From the IMG/VR virus record IMGVR_UViG_3300049255_000074, positions 1-50,426 of that record: 50,426 nt of DNA; one strand, given 5' to 3'. Position 1 is the first letter of the stretch, and every line of letters starts with the position of its first letter. The position numbers and the translations under genes are program-made. Positions 1-8,163 of this stretch are shown one piece after another. This DNA is from a virus. Under the pieces are notes generated by a model. That model had not been told where the DNA came from. It worked only from the letters and a program-made list of their open reading frames with translations, and did not search any database.

Positions 1-49
1 CCCTTAAGGGTTGCGGTTCGATGCGGATCCGCTTATGTCAATCTCATGA

Positions 50-1689
<1,640 letters not shown>

Positions 1690-1693
<4 letters not shown>

Positions 1694-1854
1694 TGCACAC
1701 CTTCACTCGACTTCATAGACGCCACATGATCGCGCCACGCTAGGGTCCGCATCATAGCCTTGAGGATCATGGCAATATCGGGGTCTGGAGGGCTGAGCTT
1801 CGGGGTAACCAGGATGCCGTGGACGGGCTTTTTCTTCTTGATGACGATTGGCAT
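1690..1854 (-). CDS. Small basic phage protein, MPIVIKK N-terminus
   Basis: A 54-residue open frame starting MPIVIKKKKP and ending one base into the integrase start codon (ATGA overlap), so translation is probably coupled to integrase. It could be a recombination directionality factor or an unrelated small protein; nothing in the sequence decides this. The N-terminal pattern MPI-x-IKK recurs in two neighbours (2140-2541 and 2818-3147). A palindrome copy lies 11 bp upstream of the start. Confidence 0.5.
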
Positions 1855-1856
1855 TA

Positions 1857-2129
1857 TCAGGCTCGTGCAATTAATTGCATATCAGGACGGCGCTTGATTT
1901 TCCGAAACTCAAAAAAGCGAGCGTGTTGTGGGTGCTTCTCCACGAACCTGCGAGCGAGCGTCGGCGTCCAATTGTCGTTGCACTTGAAAGACCGGTCGCC
2001 CTGTTCGATTTGTCGGTGCCAGCGTATGCGGTGGAGGATCGCGTCCGAGGAGTAGCGCTCGATGCCTCGGGATATGAGGTCCAAAGCGATTTCATCGAAC
2101 ATCTTCTGGATTTGTTCGGGTATGGTCAT
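1857..2129 (-). CDS. Conserved small phage protein
   Basis: A 90-residue protein, probably soluble. It resembles a small conserved family I associate with alphaproteobacterial phages and prophages (pattern: L-I-x-RG-x-x-x-YS-x-D-AILHRIRW, then NW-x-x-x-LAR-x-F and HP-x-x-x-FFE-x-R), whose function I do not know. The last residues (MQLIARA) come from a palindrome copy, so the C-terminus looks shaped by the DNA site. It starts 11 bp after the stop of 2140-2541 without a clear Shine-Dalgarno. Confidence 0.7.
   Translation of the reverse strand: MTIPEQIQKMFDEIALDLISRGIERYSSDAILHRIRWHRQIEQGDRSFKCNDNWTPTLARRFVEKHPQHARFFEFRKIKRRPDMQLIARA
1866..1879. promoter_or_regulatory. Palindrome TGCAATTAATTGCA, exact copy
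   Basis: Lies just upstream of the 54-residue gene ahead of integrase and at the same time encodes MQLIA at the end of the 1857-2129 protein. Confidence 0.75.
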
Positions 2130-2139
2130 GGGGCAAGCC

Positions 2140-2541
2140 CTATTGAACGATGATCGAAACGCCCAGCTCGCCGCGCGCCAGATTGGCGGCAGCGTACTTG
2201 ACGATGTTGGGGTACGCGGACGCCGGGAGGTCGAATAGCGATCCGGCCTCCAGATGCGAGCGCGAAATAAGGTGCTTATGGGGGTGTTTCAGCTCGTCCC
2301 ACGCTTTGAGCATGGCTTTCGCCATTTCGTCGTAGAGGCCGTCCGAGAGCAACGGCATGTCGTGGTGGTAGTAGGTGTAGCTCGCAATCAGCCACCATGG
2401 GATCGCGCAATTCGGATTTTGTCTGAGAACGTGACGGCAGATGCCGTCACACGTCTTTCCAGGCTGCACAGCGCGGCGCGGGGCCAGCGGCTCGGGGGCA
2501 GGAGCGGTCGCAGCAGCGCGCTTTTTGATGATGATCGGCAC
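2140..2541 (-). CDS. LigA N-terminal-like small phage protein
   Basis: A 133-residue protein with a GTG start, chosen because GAGGTG lies a few bases upstream and the N-terminus then reads MPIIIKKRAA like its neighbours. After a Pro/Ala-rich linker (10-35) comes a domain with YTYYHHDMPLLSDGLYDEM and WDELKHPHKHLI. This recalls the Ia helical segment of NAD-dependent DNA ligases seen in stand-alone phage proteins. There is no adenylation domain, so it is not a ligase by itself. Role unknown. Confidence 0.65.
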   Translation of the reverse strand: MPIIIKKRAAATAPAPEPLAPRRAVQPGKTCDGICRHVLRQNPNCAIPWWLIASYTYYHHDMPLLSDGLYDEMAKAMLKAWDELKHPHKHLISRSHLEAGSLFDLPASAYPNIVKYAAANLARGELGVSIIVQ

Positions 2542-2549
2542 GGCGCACC

Positions 2550-2627
2550 TCACATGCTTAGGAGCCATTCGGCGATAATAAATACGCCGATTTGAAACAG
2601 GGCCGCGAAGATAAGAACCCGCATCAT
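2550..2627 (-). CDS. 25-residue single-span membrane peptide
   Basis: ATG preceded by AAAGGA, overlapping the stop of 2624-2818 (ATGA), and ending TGAGG just before the next gene. The peptide is almost entirely a hydrophobic helix (MRVLIFAALFQIGVFII, then AEWLL). Overlapping junctions on both sides argue it is translated. Role unknown. Confidence 0.45.
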   Translation of the reverse strand: MMRVLIFAALFQIGVFIIAEWLLSM

Positions 2628-2818
2628 AGCAGTCCTTTCTCTTCGAGGAACAACCGAGGAGCTGTCAGAACGCAGCCGTCGCCGTGATTGTTATCCAGCT
2701 CGACAACGGACTTGGGAACCCACACAGCATTTTCCCGGTCGCCGTCAACGCTGACCAGAAACGCCATTGGGGTCTCGTGATGGACGGTAACTTCAATGTC
2801 TATGAGGTTCGAACGCAT
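2624..2818 (-). CDS. Small phage protein with WVPKS motif
   Basis: A 64-residue protein beginning MRSNLIDIEV with a VWVPKSVVEL strand. It resembles small phage proteins of unknown function that pair an 'E-T-x-x-A-x-LV' strand with W-x-P-K-S. The start overlaps the stop of 2818-3147 (TAATG) and the stop overlaps the membrane peptide start, so it is part of a tightly packed operon. Confidence 0.6.
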   Translation of the reverse strand: MRSNLIDIEVTVHHETPMAFLVSVDGDRENAVWVPKSVVELDNNHGDGCVLTAPRLFLEEKGLL

Positions 2819-3147
2819 TAGCTCGCCTTCTTTGCTCGATACTCGTCAAGCCACTTTGCGTTTAGGCAAGGTTCCTTGCCATCGCAGGGAAAGATGTAGA
2901 GGTGCCCGCAGTATGAGCAGGCCCGCGCCGGGGGCATCCGGTATTTGCCGGGGTTCGCCTTGTAGACCTCGTAAGAAGTCGTAAGCTCTAAGTGAGCAAG
3001 GAGGTCTCTTCCAGATTTTGGATCGGGCTTGGACTGTGGCTGGGGTTGTGGTTCGGGAGCGGGTTGTGGCTCGGGGTTTCGGGGAATGAGGGCGTCCGGC
3101 TGCACGGGCTTGCTTCCTCGAAATAGTTTCTTGATTGTGATTGGCAT
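2818..3147 (-). CDS. Pro/Gln-linker protein with C-terminal Cys cluster
   Basis: A 109-residue protein: MPITIKKLFRG N-terminus, a Pro/Gln/Glu-rich linker (about 25-48), then a short domain with CSYCGHLYIFPCDGKEPC (about 80-98), four cysteines that could bind zinc. Downstream gene starts in its stop (TAATG). No enzymatic motif seen. Confidence 0.65.
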   Translation of the reverse strand: MPITIKKLFRGSKPVQPDALIPRNPEPQPAPEPQPQPQSKPDPKSGRDLLAHLELTTSYEVYKANPGKYRMPPARACSYCGHLYIFPCDGKEPCLNAKWLDEYRAKKAS

Positions 3148-3368
3148 TGGACTGCTTTCCTAGTTCTGCGGCTGCGGAGAATGAGGGTGCGGATTTTGGC
3201 GCGGAAATTCGCGTCAGAGGATCGGCTCGGCCTCCAGAAGAGACTGGGGGCCTCGTAGTGACCGTAACAGTCATTCCAAATGACGGGACCGAGAGGCGAG
3301 CGAACGGTGCTGTCATTCCAGATGCGTTTGCATACCTCTTTCAGAACAAGTCCTTCGGGGGGTCTCAT
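2988..3368 (-). CDS. Doubtful open frame overlapping the next gene
   Basis: A 126-codon frame whose ATG overlaps the stop of the 48-residue gene upstream (GAATGAG), favouring translation. Its last 53 codons overlap 2818-3147 in another frame and look like shadow sequence. No other frame covers 3150-3360 without stops. No recognisable domain; the true end may be wrong or the gene decayed. Confidence 0.3.
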   Translation of the reverse strand: MRPPEGLVLKEVCKRIWNDSTVRSPLGPVIWNDCYGHYEAPSLFWRPSRSSDANFRAKIRTLILRSRRTRKAVQCQSQSRNYFEEASPCSRTPSFPETPSHNPLPNHNPSHSPSPIQNLEETSLLT

Positions 3369-3511
3369 TCAGAGGTGTCCTTCTCGTCACTCTCCTCCTC
3401 TTCGAGCGCGTCCAAGAGCAGCGCTAGAGCGTCGGTTATATCTTCGAGGGTGTGGCCTTCTTTCGTGCGCAGGTCGGCAACGAAATCTGAGAGCTTGTCA
3501 TAGAGTTCCAA
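3365..3511 (-). CDS. Small acidic protein, TTG start
   Basis: 48 residues (MELYDKLSDF at the N-terminus, Glu/Asp-rich C-terminus) started by TTG 7 bp after a good AGGAGAT. Helical and strongly acidic, so it may contact a basic partner or mimic DNA charge; this is inference. The palindrome copy at 3524 abuts its ribosome-binding site. Confidence 0.5.
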   Translation of the reverse strand: MELYDKLSDFVADLRTKEGHTLEDITDALALLLDALEEEESDEKDTSE

Positions 3512-3514
3512 AGG

Positions 3515-3811
3515 CTATCTCCTTGCAATTAATTGCGGGTTGAGTTTGCGAGCGATGGTAACGACAGAGGTCAGCTCCCCGAACGCGGCGGGGAAATCCC
3601 TGGCCTTCAGGAACTCACCGGTTCGCCTGAAGTGATCTTCGGCAATCGCCCGCTCCATGCGCTTGCGCTCGATAGTGGCAGAACGGAGCACGCGCTTCAC
3701 GTTTGAGCGTCGGCTTTTTCTGCTGTCGAACACTGGCAGCGGGCGAGTGCTGGAGGCTTCAGAGGGAGTCTTGTCGAGGCCAAGCGCTTTGGCGACGGGT
3801 AGTGCGCGCAT
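3515..3811 (-). CDS. Basic hypothetical protein
   Basis: 98 residues, rich in Arg/Lys between 28 and 52 (SRKSRRSNVKRVLRS), followed by a helical segment. Ends NPQLIARR, where QLI is written by a palindrome copy. Follows the HD protein with TAATCATG spacing in one operon. A nucleic-acid contact is plausible from charge alone. Confidence 0.5.
   Translation of the reverse strand: MRALPVAKALGLDKTPSEASSTRPLPVFDSRKSRRSNVKRVLRSATIERKRMERAIAEDHFRRTGEFLKARDFPAAFGELTSVVTIARKLNPQLIARR
3524..3537. promoter_or_regulatory. Palindrome, one mismatch (last base G)
   Basis: Directly adjoins the Shine-Dalgarno of the 48-residue gene and encodes QLI in the C-terminus of 3515-3811. Confidence 0.65.
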
Positions 3812-3813
3812 GA

Positions 3814-4371
3814 TTATACCCTATGGAGGTGGTAAAAGAGGCGAAGGAAGACTTGTTCGGCGTAGCGCCAGTCCCAAGGCTTGATCTCGATCCCGAGAGG
3901 CTGGGCATCGAGCTGCCAAGGTTTGGTGGACGGCTTCATAAGGACTTGTCGCTCGGTTGCGAGCAGCCGGTCGTCCAGGTCTTTAATGGCAGCCTTGGTA
4001 AAGGGGCCGGGACTCGGCGGAAGCCCCAAGGCAAGATGGATGCGGCGCTGGATCGCTCTTTCGAGCTGCGCATACTCGGGGCCGATGCGATGCTTTACAG
4101 GCCGGGTCACGTCAGCGATGTACGCTTCCGAAGCATCGTGAAGCAGCGCAAACAAGCGAGCCTGTTTGCCCAAGCGCTCGGGCATCGCAATAGCAACGAG
4201 AACGCTGTGCTGCGCGACCGAATAGAACTCTGTGCAAGCTCCATTGAACCGGCAGATTTTGGCGAGATGCCCCGCAATATCTTCGATGGTGATGATCTGG
4301 TCGTCGTCCGCGTCCCGCTGAGGGTCCAGATGAAAAGCCTTCCCGCTTAAGGTCTGTACCCACTCAGTCAT
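3814..4371 (-). CDS. HD-domain phosphohydrolase (YfbR-like nucleotidase)
   Basis: 185 residues. The HD-superfamily signature is clear: YSVAQHSVLVA (about 52-62) and ALLHDASEAYIADVTRPVK (about 75-93) supply the metal-binding His and HD pair, with a distal DLDDRLLATE helix. Phage enzymes of this type are usually (deoxy)nucleoside monophosphate phosphohydrolases that shift nucleotide pools; the exact substrate cannot be read from sequence. The start overlaps the upstream stop by 8 bases (ATGACTGA). Confidence 0.85.
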   Translation of the reverse strand: MTEWVQTLSGKAFHLDPQRDADDDQIITIEDIAGHLAKICRFNGACTEFYSVAQHSVLVAIAMPERLGKQARLFALLHDASEAYIADVTRPVKHRIGPEYAQLERAIQRRIHLALGLPPSPGPFTKAAIKDLDDRLLATERQVLMKPSTKPWQLDAQPLGIEIKPWDWRYAEQVFLRLFYHLHRV

Positions 4372-5047
4372 CGGACTTTTCCTTGAACTCGATTGATATA
4401 GGGTGAGGCTGGCCTCTCAAAGCGGCGATACCGGCGCGCTGGACAACGCCGGTCATGTAGCCGTGGATTTCGGCTTTCGCCTTCTCCACCACGTCTTCGG
4501 CGTACTCGCCAAAGGACTTGCCTACAAACGGCAGATTGCTGCTGAGCTGCATGATGGCGCGCGTGACGCGAGCCTTCATAGTCGCGGCTCTGAATTTCGA
4601 TAGGCCCATCGTGTCGATGTCGGCGAGAAGCGTACGCAGCTCGGAAAGAACTGATTCGAGCTTTTCGCTCGCTTCCATCTTGAACTGTTCGACGCGGCTC
4701 TCGGGATCGGGCAAACCGGGTACGGACTTGCCGTCTCGAAACTGAATTGTGCATGGGACGCCCGTGCCCACATTCGGGGAGCTGACGAAAGCCGCCCACT
4801 GACTCTCGGACAAGGCAACAGCGAGTATCAGGTCTTGCCCAAAGTGCCAGTCATTGGAAAGCGACCGGTTCAGCGTACTCGTGCGCACCGTGATTTCCAT
4901 GAAACCGTTGTGCCGAAAGTCGCTGCCATAGAGGGACTTCACCCCGTTGACACGGTTGACCTGAATTTGCCCAAAGGCCGGGTGCGTGGTGACAAGTGCG
5001 TCTCCAACCTTTTCAGTGAACGGCGGTTCGATATTTTTGCGCGACAT
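4364..5047 (-). CDS. Conserved phage hypothetical protein
   Basis: 227 residues; I chose the ATG at 5047 because GGAGGG lies 8 bp upstream with a palindrome copy just beyond, while the longer frame upstream is unlikely coding. The N-terminal half has a recognisable phage pattern (HPAFGQIQVNRV, LYGSDFRHNG, LSNDWHFGQD, LSESQWAAFVSSPNVG); the C-terminal half is helical. I associate this arrangement with conserved phage proteins of unknown function near nucleotide-metabolism genes. Translationally overlapped with the HD protein. Confidence 0.75.
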   Translation of the reverse strand: MSRKNIEPPFTEKVGDALVTTHPAFGQIQVNRVNGVKSLYGSDFRHNGFMEITVRTSTLNRSLSNDWHFGQDLILAVALSESQWAAFVSSPNVGTGVPCTIQFRDGKSVPGLPDPESRVEQFKMEASEKLESVLSELRTLLADIDTMGLSKFRAATMKARVTRAIMQLSSNLPFVGKSFGEYAEDVVEKAKAEIHGYMTGVVQRAGIAALRGQPHPISIEFKEKSDD

Positions 5048-5062
5048 TGCATCCCTCCGTGG

Positions 5063-5076
5063 TGCAGTTAATTGCA
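5063..5076. promoter_or_regulatory. Palindrome, one mismatch (TGCAGTTAATTGCA)
   Basis: Four bases upstream of the Shine-Dalgarno of the gene starting at 5047. Confidence 0.65.
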
Positions 5077-5079
5077 ACG

Positions 5080-5178
5080 CTAGAACTTTAGAAAACCGCA
5101 GACCGGTGCTATCTCGACAGTCTGAGATACGACTGCAAGAACTACGCCCGACGCGATAAGAAACCACTGGTACATCAT
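5080..5178 (-). CDS. Possible 32-residue membrane peptide
   Basis: MMYQWFLIASGVVLAVVSQ followed by 13 residues: one hydrophobic helix. No good Shine-Dalgarno; offered because it fills the gap between 5196 and 5076 and follows another small membrane protein. Confidence 0.25.
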   Translation of the reverse strand: MMYQWFLIASGVVLAVVSQTVEIAPVCGFLKF

Positions 5179-5195
5179 ACGACTCGCAACTCGAT

Positions 5196-5372
5196 TTAGT
5201 GGACGCAGGCTTTGGAAACGGCGTCGAAAGCGCGTGTGACGCTCTCGGCGACGAGCGTGGCGAATAGTATGCAGGCTGCGCCCACAATTATTGTTGACAC
5301 AACGGCTTCGGCCCAGCGCGCCCGTTTGAGGGCGTTTAGGTACGATTGCCTTTCACCATCACGATACACCAT
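5196..5372 (-). CDS. 58-residue single-span membrane protein
   Basis: ATG with GGAGAG 5-10 bp upstream and a palindrome copy just beyond, the same layout as recognised genes here. A charged N-terminus (MVYRDGERQSYLNALKRARW) precedes a hydrophobic helix (AVVSTIIVGAACILFATLVA), predicting one inner-membrane span. Role unknown; small membrane proteins of early phage operons often affect host physiology or exclusion, but nothing here shows that. Confidence 0.5.
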   Translation of the reverse strand: MVYRDGERQSYLNALKRARWAEAVVSTIIVGAACILFATLVAESVTRAFDAVSKACVH

Positions 5373-5389
5373 GAAAGTCTCTCCTATTT

Positions 5390-5403
5390 TGCAGTTAATT
5401 GCA
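5390..5403. promoter_or_regulatory. Palindrome, one mismatch (TGCAGTTAATTGCA)
   Basis: Between the methylase stop (5408) and the Shine-Dalgarno of the 58-residue membrane protein. Confidence 0.65.
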
Positions 5404-5407
5404 GAGT

Positions 5408-6193
5408 CTAAGCCGCTTCAATGAGCTTTTCGTTAAGAAGAAGCTTCGCGGTCGGCTTTGGTTCGTACTTCGGATAGCGGACGGCCATCGGCGTAATAAG
5501 AACGTCGCGCTGTTCGAGCCTTAGAGGGTCGCCGTGGATGATTTCGGCTGAAGCATCGGTGAGGCAGCACTGGATGTAGGCTCCGCACACCGCGCGCCAG
5601 TCCACATCCTGCAAGACCCAGTGAACGTCCGCGCCAACGTCAAAACCCTGGCTCTTCAGCTCGATGTTAGAGGCGAGCACCATGCCGCCGACGCCGCAAG
5701 CCGGATCGCTCAAGCGAAGATAGGAGCGGCCCTGCTCTGTATAGCACTTCGCAAGCATACCCCAGGCATCGTGCAAGGTCATTTTCGCCATGCGCTGGGT
5801 TACGCTGGAAGGTGTAAAGAACTGGCCCATATGCGAACTGGCGGCGATCTCGCTGAACACCGGTCCGATGAAATCACTCGGCGAATGCAGCAACGATAAC
5901 TGCGCCACAGCCAGCATACGAGACATTTCTGTCATAGTCTCTTTTGGGTAACGGCACTGCTTGACAATCGCCATATAGCGCTCTTCGTTCGCGTCCCAGC
6001 GCGCTTGGTCGCCAATAGCGGTCAGAACCGGGTTGCGAAGGGCGCACGCGCCAGCCTCCAGCCAGCGAACAAAAGCCTCGTAGTCGGACCAGCCTTCGAG
6101 GCGCGAGATGCTCGTGACGTGAGACAAGAACAGCTTTACGTACTCTTTGTGCGGCGCGTCTGAAGCGATCTTCTGTGCAGTTGGCCTTGCCAT
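5408..6193 (-). CDS. N6-adenine methylase-like protein, motif IV not visible
   Basis: 261 residues related to type I HsdM/N-6 DNA methylases: GQFFTPSSVTQRMAKM (about 122-137), the AdoMet-binding motif DPACGVGGM (about 163-171) and the following acidic strand LQDVDWRAVCGAYIQC. The protein ends soon after HGDPLRL, and the catalytic (N/D)PP(Y/F) motif expected next is absent. It may be a degenerate methylase that binds AdoMet without base methylation, or use a variant motif (ITPM). A good ribosome-binding site (AGGAGGG) and a palindrome copy lie upstream. Confidence 0.75.
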   Translation of the reverse strand: MARPTAQKIASDAPHKEYVKLFLSHVTSISRLEGWSDYEAFVRWLEAGACALRNPVLTAIGDQARWDANEERYMAIVKQCRYPKETMTEMSRMLAVAQLSLLHSPSDFIGPVFSEIAASSHMGQFFTPSSVTQRMAKMTLHDAWGMLAKCYTEQGRSYLRLSDPACGVGGMVLASNIELKSQGFDVGADVHWVLQDVDWRAVCGAYIQCCLTDASAEIIHGDPLRLEQRDVLITPMAVRYPKYEPKPTAKLLLNEKLIEAA

Positions 6194-6222
6194 TTAAGCC
6201 CTCCTTAGCTTGTGCTGGCGCG

Positions 6223-6236
6223 TGCAGTTAATTGCA
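6223..6236. promoter_or_regulatory. Palindrome, one mismatch (TGCAGTTAATTGCA)
   Basis: 30 bp upstream of the methylase-like start, beyond its AGGAGGG. Confidence 0.65.
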
Positions 6237-6249
6237 ATCTGCGAGAGGC

Positions 6250-6534
6250 TTACTCGGCAGCGCGAGAACGCCCGCCGCGGCTGGCCTGTCCGCCTTTACG
6301 GCCCGCCTTGGAAGCGAGGTCGCGGTTGCGCGAAAAGCTGCGATTTTCGTCGGCGACGTTCGAACCGCCTTTGCGACCGGCGTCGGCTGCGAGTTTGCGA
6401 TCCTGGCTGAAAGACCGCCGCTCGTTGGGCACCGATTTGCCGCCCATGCTGGCGATCTCGCGCTGTTTATCTTTGGACATGGAAGCAAATCCACGGCTGG
6501 ATTTGTTGGAAACCGGCTTGGTCTTAGATGGCAT
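6250..6534 (-). CDS. KGG-repeat protein (YciG-like)
   Basis: 94 residues with GFASMSKDKQREIASMGGKS, then two copies of a D-R-x-LA-x-x-AGRKGG unit (about 44-80), the KGG/YciG signature of small disordered basic proteins. In enterobacteria YciG is a stress/motility-linked protein; its phage role is unknown. A 112-bp leader separates the start from a palindrome copy at 6646, where TTGCAA and TAGGCT are spaced 17 bp like a promoter. Confidence 0.85.
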   Translation of the reverse strand: MPSKTKPVSNKSSRGFASMSKDKQREIASMGGKSVPNERRSFSQDRKLAADAGRKGGSNVADENRSFSRNRDLASKAGRKGGQASRGGRSRAAE

Positions 6535-6642
6535 AGAGGCCCCCTGTTGTTGGGATTTTATAGTTGATCCTGGGATGTAAGGTCAGTCGGCCAGTTCTCG
6601 ACTATCTCCGTGACCTTTCTGGTAAGTCTTAAGCCTAGCAGT

Positions 6643-6729
6643 CTATGCAATTAATTGCAAGACATTTGCTGCGCGCCGCCCGGCTATTTCGACAGCGGCT
6701 CGACCTCGTTTTCCAAGACCTAGAGTCAT
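6643..6729 (-). CDS. Possible 28-residue leader peptide
   Basis: ATG directly after GGGGGAGG, reading MTLGLGKRGR and ending VLQLIA from the palindrome. It would sit ahead of the KGG gene. The Shine-Dalgarno spacing is poor, so this is speculative. Otherwise I see nothing coding in 6535-6781. Confidence 0.2.
   Translation of the reverse strand: MTLGLGKRGRAAVEIAGRRAANVLQLIA
6646..6659. promoter_or_regulatory. Palindrome exact copy, possible -35 overlap
   Basis: On the minus strand TTGCAA at its edge is followed after 17 bp by TAGGCT, a weak promoter for the KGG gene. Confidence 0.7.
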
Positions 6730-6781
6730 CCTCCCCCTGGGTACGAGTTAACCGATTCTGCTCGGCTAAAGGTTAAAATCC

Positions 6782-7063
6782 TTATTCTTCTTGTTTCACG
6801 CTTTCGACGGCGGCGACGATGTCCCAAAAGAGGTCCGCGCTTGGAACGAAGTGGCAGCCATCGATGCCTGAGAACTGGAACAGCGATACGTCGGCCTCTT
6901 CGATGCTTTGGTATTCGAGCTTCAGCGGCTCGGACCCCGGTTGATATAGAAAAAAGTAGGCACCTCTAACGCGCTTGCCGCGCTCGATCTTCGTCTCTTC
7001 CGTTGGAGGACTGAAGAAGGTGGGTTTCGGCTTTCTCACGGCTGCGTCTTCTGCGACTTCCAA
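6782..7063 (-). CDS. Hypothetical protein downstream of the partition pair
   Basis: 93 residues with no family I recognise. Mixed alpha/beta composition with an aromatic core (GAYFFLYQPG, FWDIVAAVE). Its start overlaps the end of the ribbon-helix-helix gene by 28 bp, so it is probably the third gene of the parA operon. Confidence 0.5.
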   Translation of the reverse strand: MEVAEDAAVRKPKPTFFSPPTEETKIERGKRVRGAYFFLYQPGSEPLKLEYQSIEEADVSLFQFSGIDGCHFVPSADLFWDIVAAVESVKQEE

Positions 7064-7311
7064 GGTTGATACTGACCGAGACCGTATTTAGCGAACAGCA
7101 TCCCGACAGCCTCGTCCACGAGCTGCTGCATACTGGTGTTGTGATCGGCTGCCAGCCGCCGAAGTTTCAGGTGCATGTCTACCCGAGTGTAATAGGTGAG
7201 GTTCGTGCGCCCGGTCGTTCTGACGCGACGACGGGGGATGATCGGCTGAACTTCGACGCCGCCGCCCAGGGCGTCATCCAGGTCTGGATTTACGAGAGCC
7301 TTCTTGCTCAT
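7036..7311 (-). CDS. Ribbon-helix-helix partition/repressor protein (ParG-like)
   Basis: 91 residues. The start at 7311 is used because its ATG overlaps the parA stop (ATGA) after GGAG. An unstructured basic N-terminus (IIPRRRVRTTGR) precedes a ribbon-helix-helix fold: the strand RTNLTYYTRV, helix MHLKLRRLAADHNT, and second helix SMQQLVDEAVGMLFAKYG. Small RHH proteins encoded right after a short ParA are the centromere-binding and autorepressor partners in type Ib partition systems (ParF-ParG class). The flexible basic N-tail fits that class. The likely target is the 8-bp repeat array at 8042-8145. Confidence 0.8.
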   Translation of the reverse strand: MSKKALVNPDLDDALGGGVEVQPIIPRRRVRTTGRTNLTYYTRVDMHLKLRRLAADHNTSMQQLVDEAVGMLFAKYGLGQYQPWKSQKTQP

Positions 7312-7931
7312 AATGTGATCTCCGCTTTGAGCCATTCATAAAGAGCTTTGAACTCCAGATCGCTTTCGCTTCCCGGATTGGTCTCCCCAACGCCCTGGCC
7401 TCTGGCAATGGCATCAGGAACGATGATTCTCTGGACGATAACTGCCGGACAAACGGGATGCCCCTTGCCGGTCAGATATTCGATGACGTGGTTCGCGCGC
7501 TGACGCTGCGGGGTCGATATGTTCATGAGGTAGCTGTAACGCTTGCGCGCGCCTTTGGCCGCTTTGACGGTCTCGACACTGGCTTCGAGGTCAACATCGA
7601 GCGGGCGGCAGGGAACAAGGATAAGGTGCGAGGCAATGAGGCCCGCGCTCGCCACAGGTGCGTTTCTGCCGGGCAGGTCCAAGAAAGCCCAGTGGTAGCC
7701 TTCCCGCCGCAAGCGTTCGAGAGTCGTCTGAAGATTGACCGCGTTTCCGGCCATCACGGCAGGCGAGTCCTTGCCGCGCCGCTTGCGCCATTTGAGCGTT
7801 GTGCCTTGCTCATCGTCCATATCTATGATGGCCGCTTTCTGCTGGTGCGCGACCGCCTGACAGGCGCAGTTAATTGCAGCCGAGCTTTTGCCGACGCCCC
7901 CTTTTTGCTGACCGAATGCGACTATTTTCAT
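7308..7931 (-). CDS. parA: ParA-family partition ATPase, type Ib size
   Basis: 207 residues with the deviant Walker A motif KGGVGKSS (10-17), Walker A' region DMDDEQGTTLKW and Walker B-like WAFLDLPGR. It lacks an N-terminal HTH, as in short ParF/Soj-like ATPases that pair with small centromere-binding proteins. Such ATPases position low-copy plasmids on the nucleoid. Co-transcribed with the RHH gene. A promoter (-35 TTGATT, 17 bp, -10 TATAGC) lies at 7998-7970, with a palindrome copy at the predicted start point. A second weaker copy lies in the codons right after Walker A (AINCA). In a prophage, ParA suggests plasmid-like maintenance at some stage. Confidence 0.9.
   Translation of the reverse strand: MKIVAFGQQKGGVGKSSAAINCACQAVAHQQKAAIIDMDDEQGTTLKWRKRRGKDSPAVMAGNAVNLQTTLERLRREGYHWAFLDLPGRNAPVASAGLIASHLILVPCRPLDVDLEASVETVKAAKGARKRYSYLMNISTPQRQRANHVIEYLTGKGHPVCPAVIVQRIIVPDAIARGQGVGETNPGSESDLEFKALYEWLKAEITL
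7865..7878. promoter_or_regulatory. Palindrome, two mismatches (CGCAGTTAATTGCA)
   Basis: Inside parA, encoding AINC just after the Walker A motif, 73 bp from the copy at 7952. Confidence 0.45.
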
Positions 7932-7951
7932 GGGGGCCTCCGTGCCCTGTT

Positions 7952-7965
7952 TGCAATTAATTGCG
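7952..7965. promoter_or_regulatory. Palindrome, one mismatch, at predicted parA start point
   Basis: Four bases beyond the -10 of the parA promoter, so it would cover about -2 to +12. Confidence 0.7.
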
Positions 7966-7969
7966 GAAA

Positions 7970-7998
7970 GCTATATCATCGATTTCGAGAGCAATCAA
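7970..7998 (-). promoter_or_regulatory. Predicted sigma-70 promoter of parA
   Basis: Minus-strand TTGATT (7998-7993), 17-bp spacer, TATAGC (7975-7970). The predicted start, about 7963, falls in the palindrome. Confidence 0.55.
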
Positions 7999-8041
7999 CC
8001 AGTGAATCAATGGATTCTATCACAAAGGAAACAGACAATCC

Positions 8042-8145
8042 TCTGATCCTGGAATTTATCGATTATCTGATCCTGCGAGGGTCTGATCTCAGGATCACCT
8101 GATCTTAGGATCGTCTGATTTTCTGATCCTCTGACGAACAGACGA
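8042..8145. repeat. Array of 8-bp repeats, TCTGATCC consensus
   Basis: Read in steps of eight from 8042: TCTGATCC, two diverged octads, TCTGATCC (8066), a diverged octad, TCTGATCT (8082), CAGGATCA, CCTGATCT (8098), TAGGATCG, TCTGATTT (8114), TCTGATCC (8122), TCTGACGA, ACAGACGA. Copies keep an 8-bp register and some are inverted (AGGATC). It lies in the non-coding gap between parA and the divergent gene at 8164. RHH proteins such as the omega repressor bind short (7-bp) tandem repeats of this kind, so it is the best candidate centromere and operator for the 7036-7311 protein. Confidence 0.75.
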
Positions 8146-8163
8146 GAGACGCGATTAGCACCG

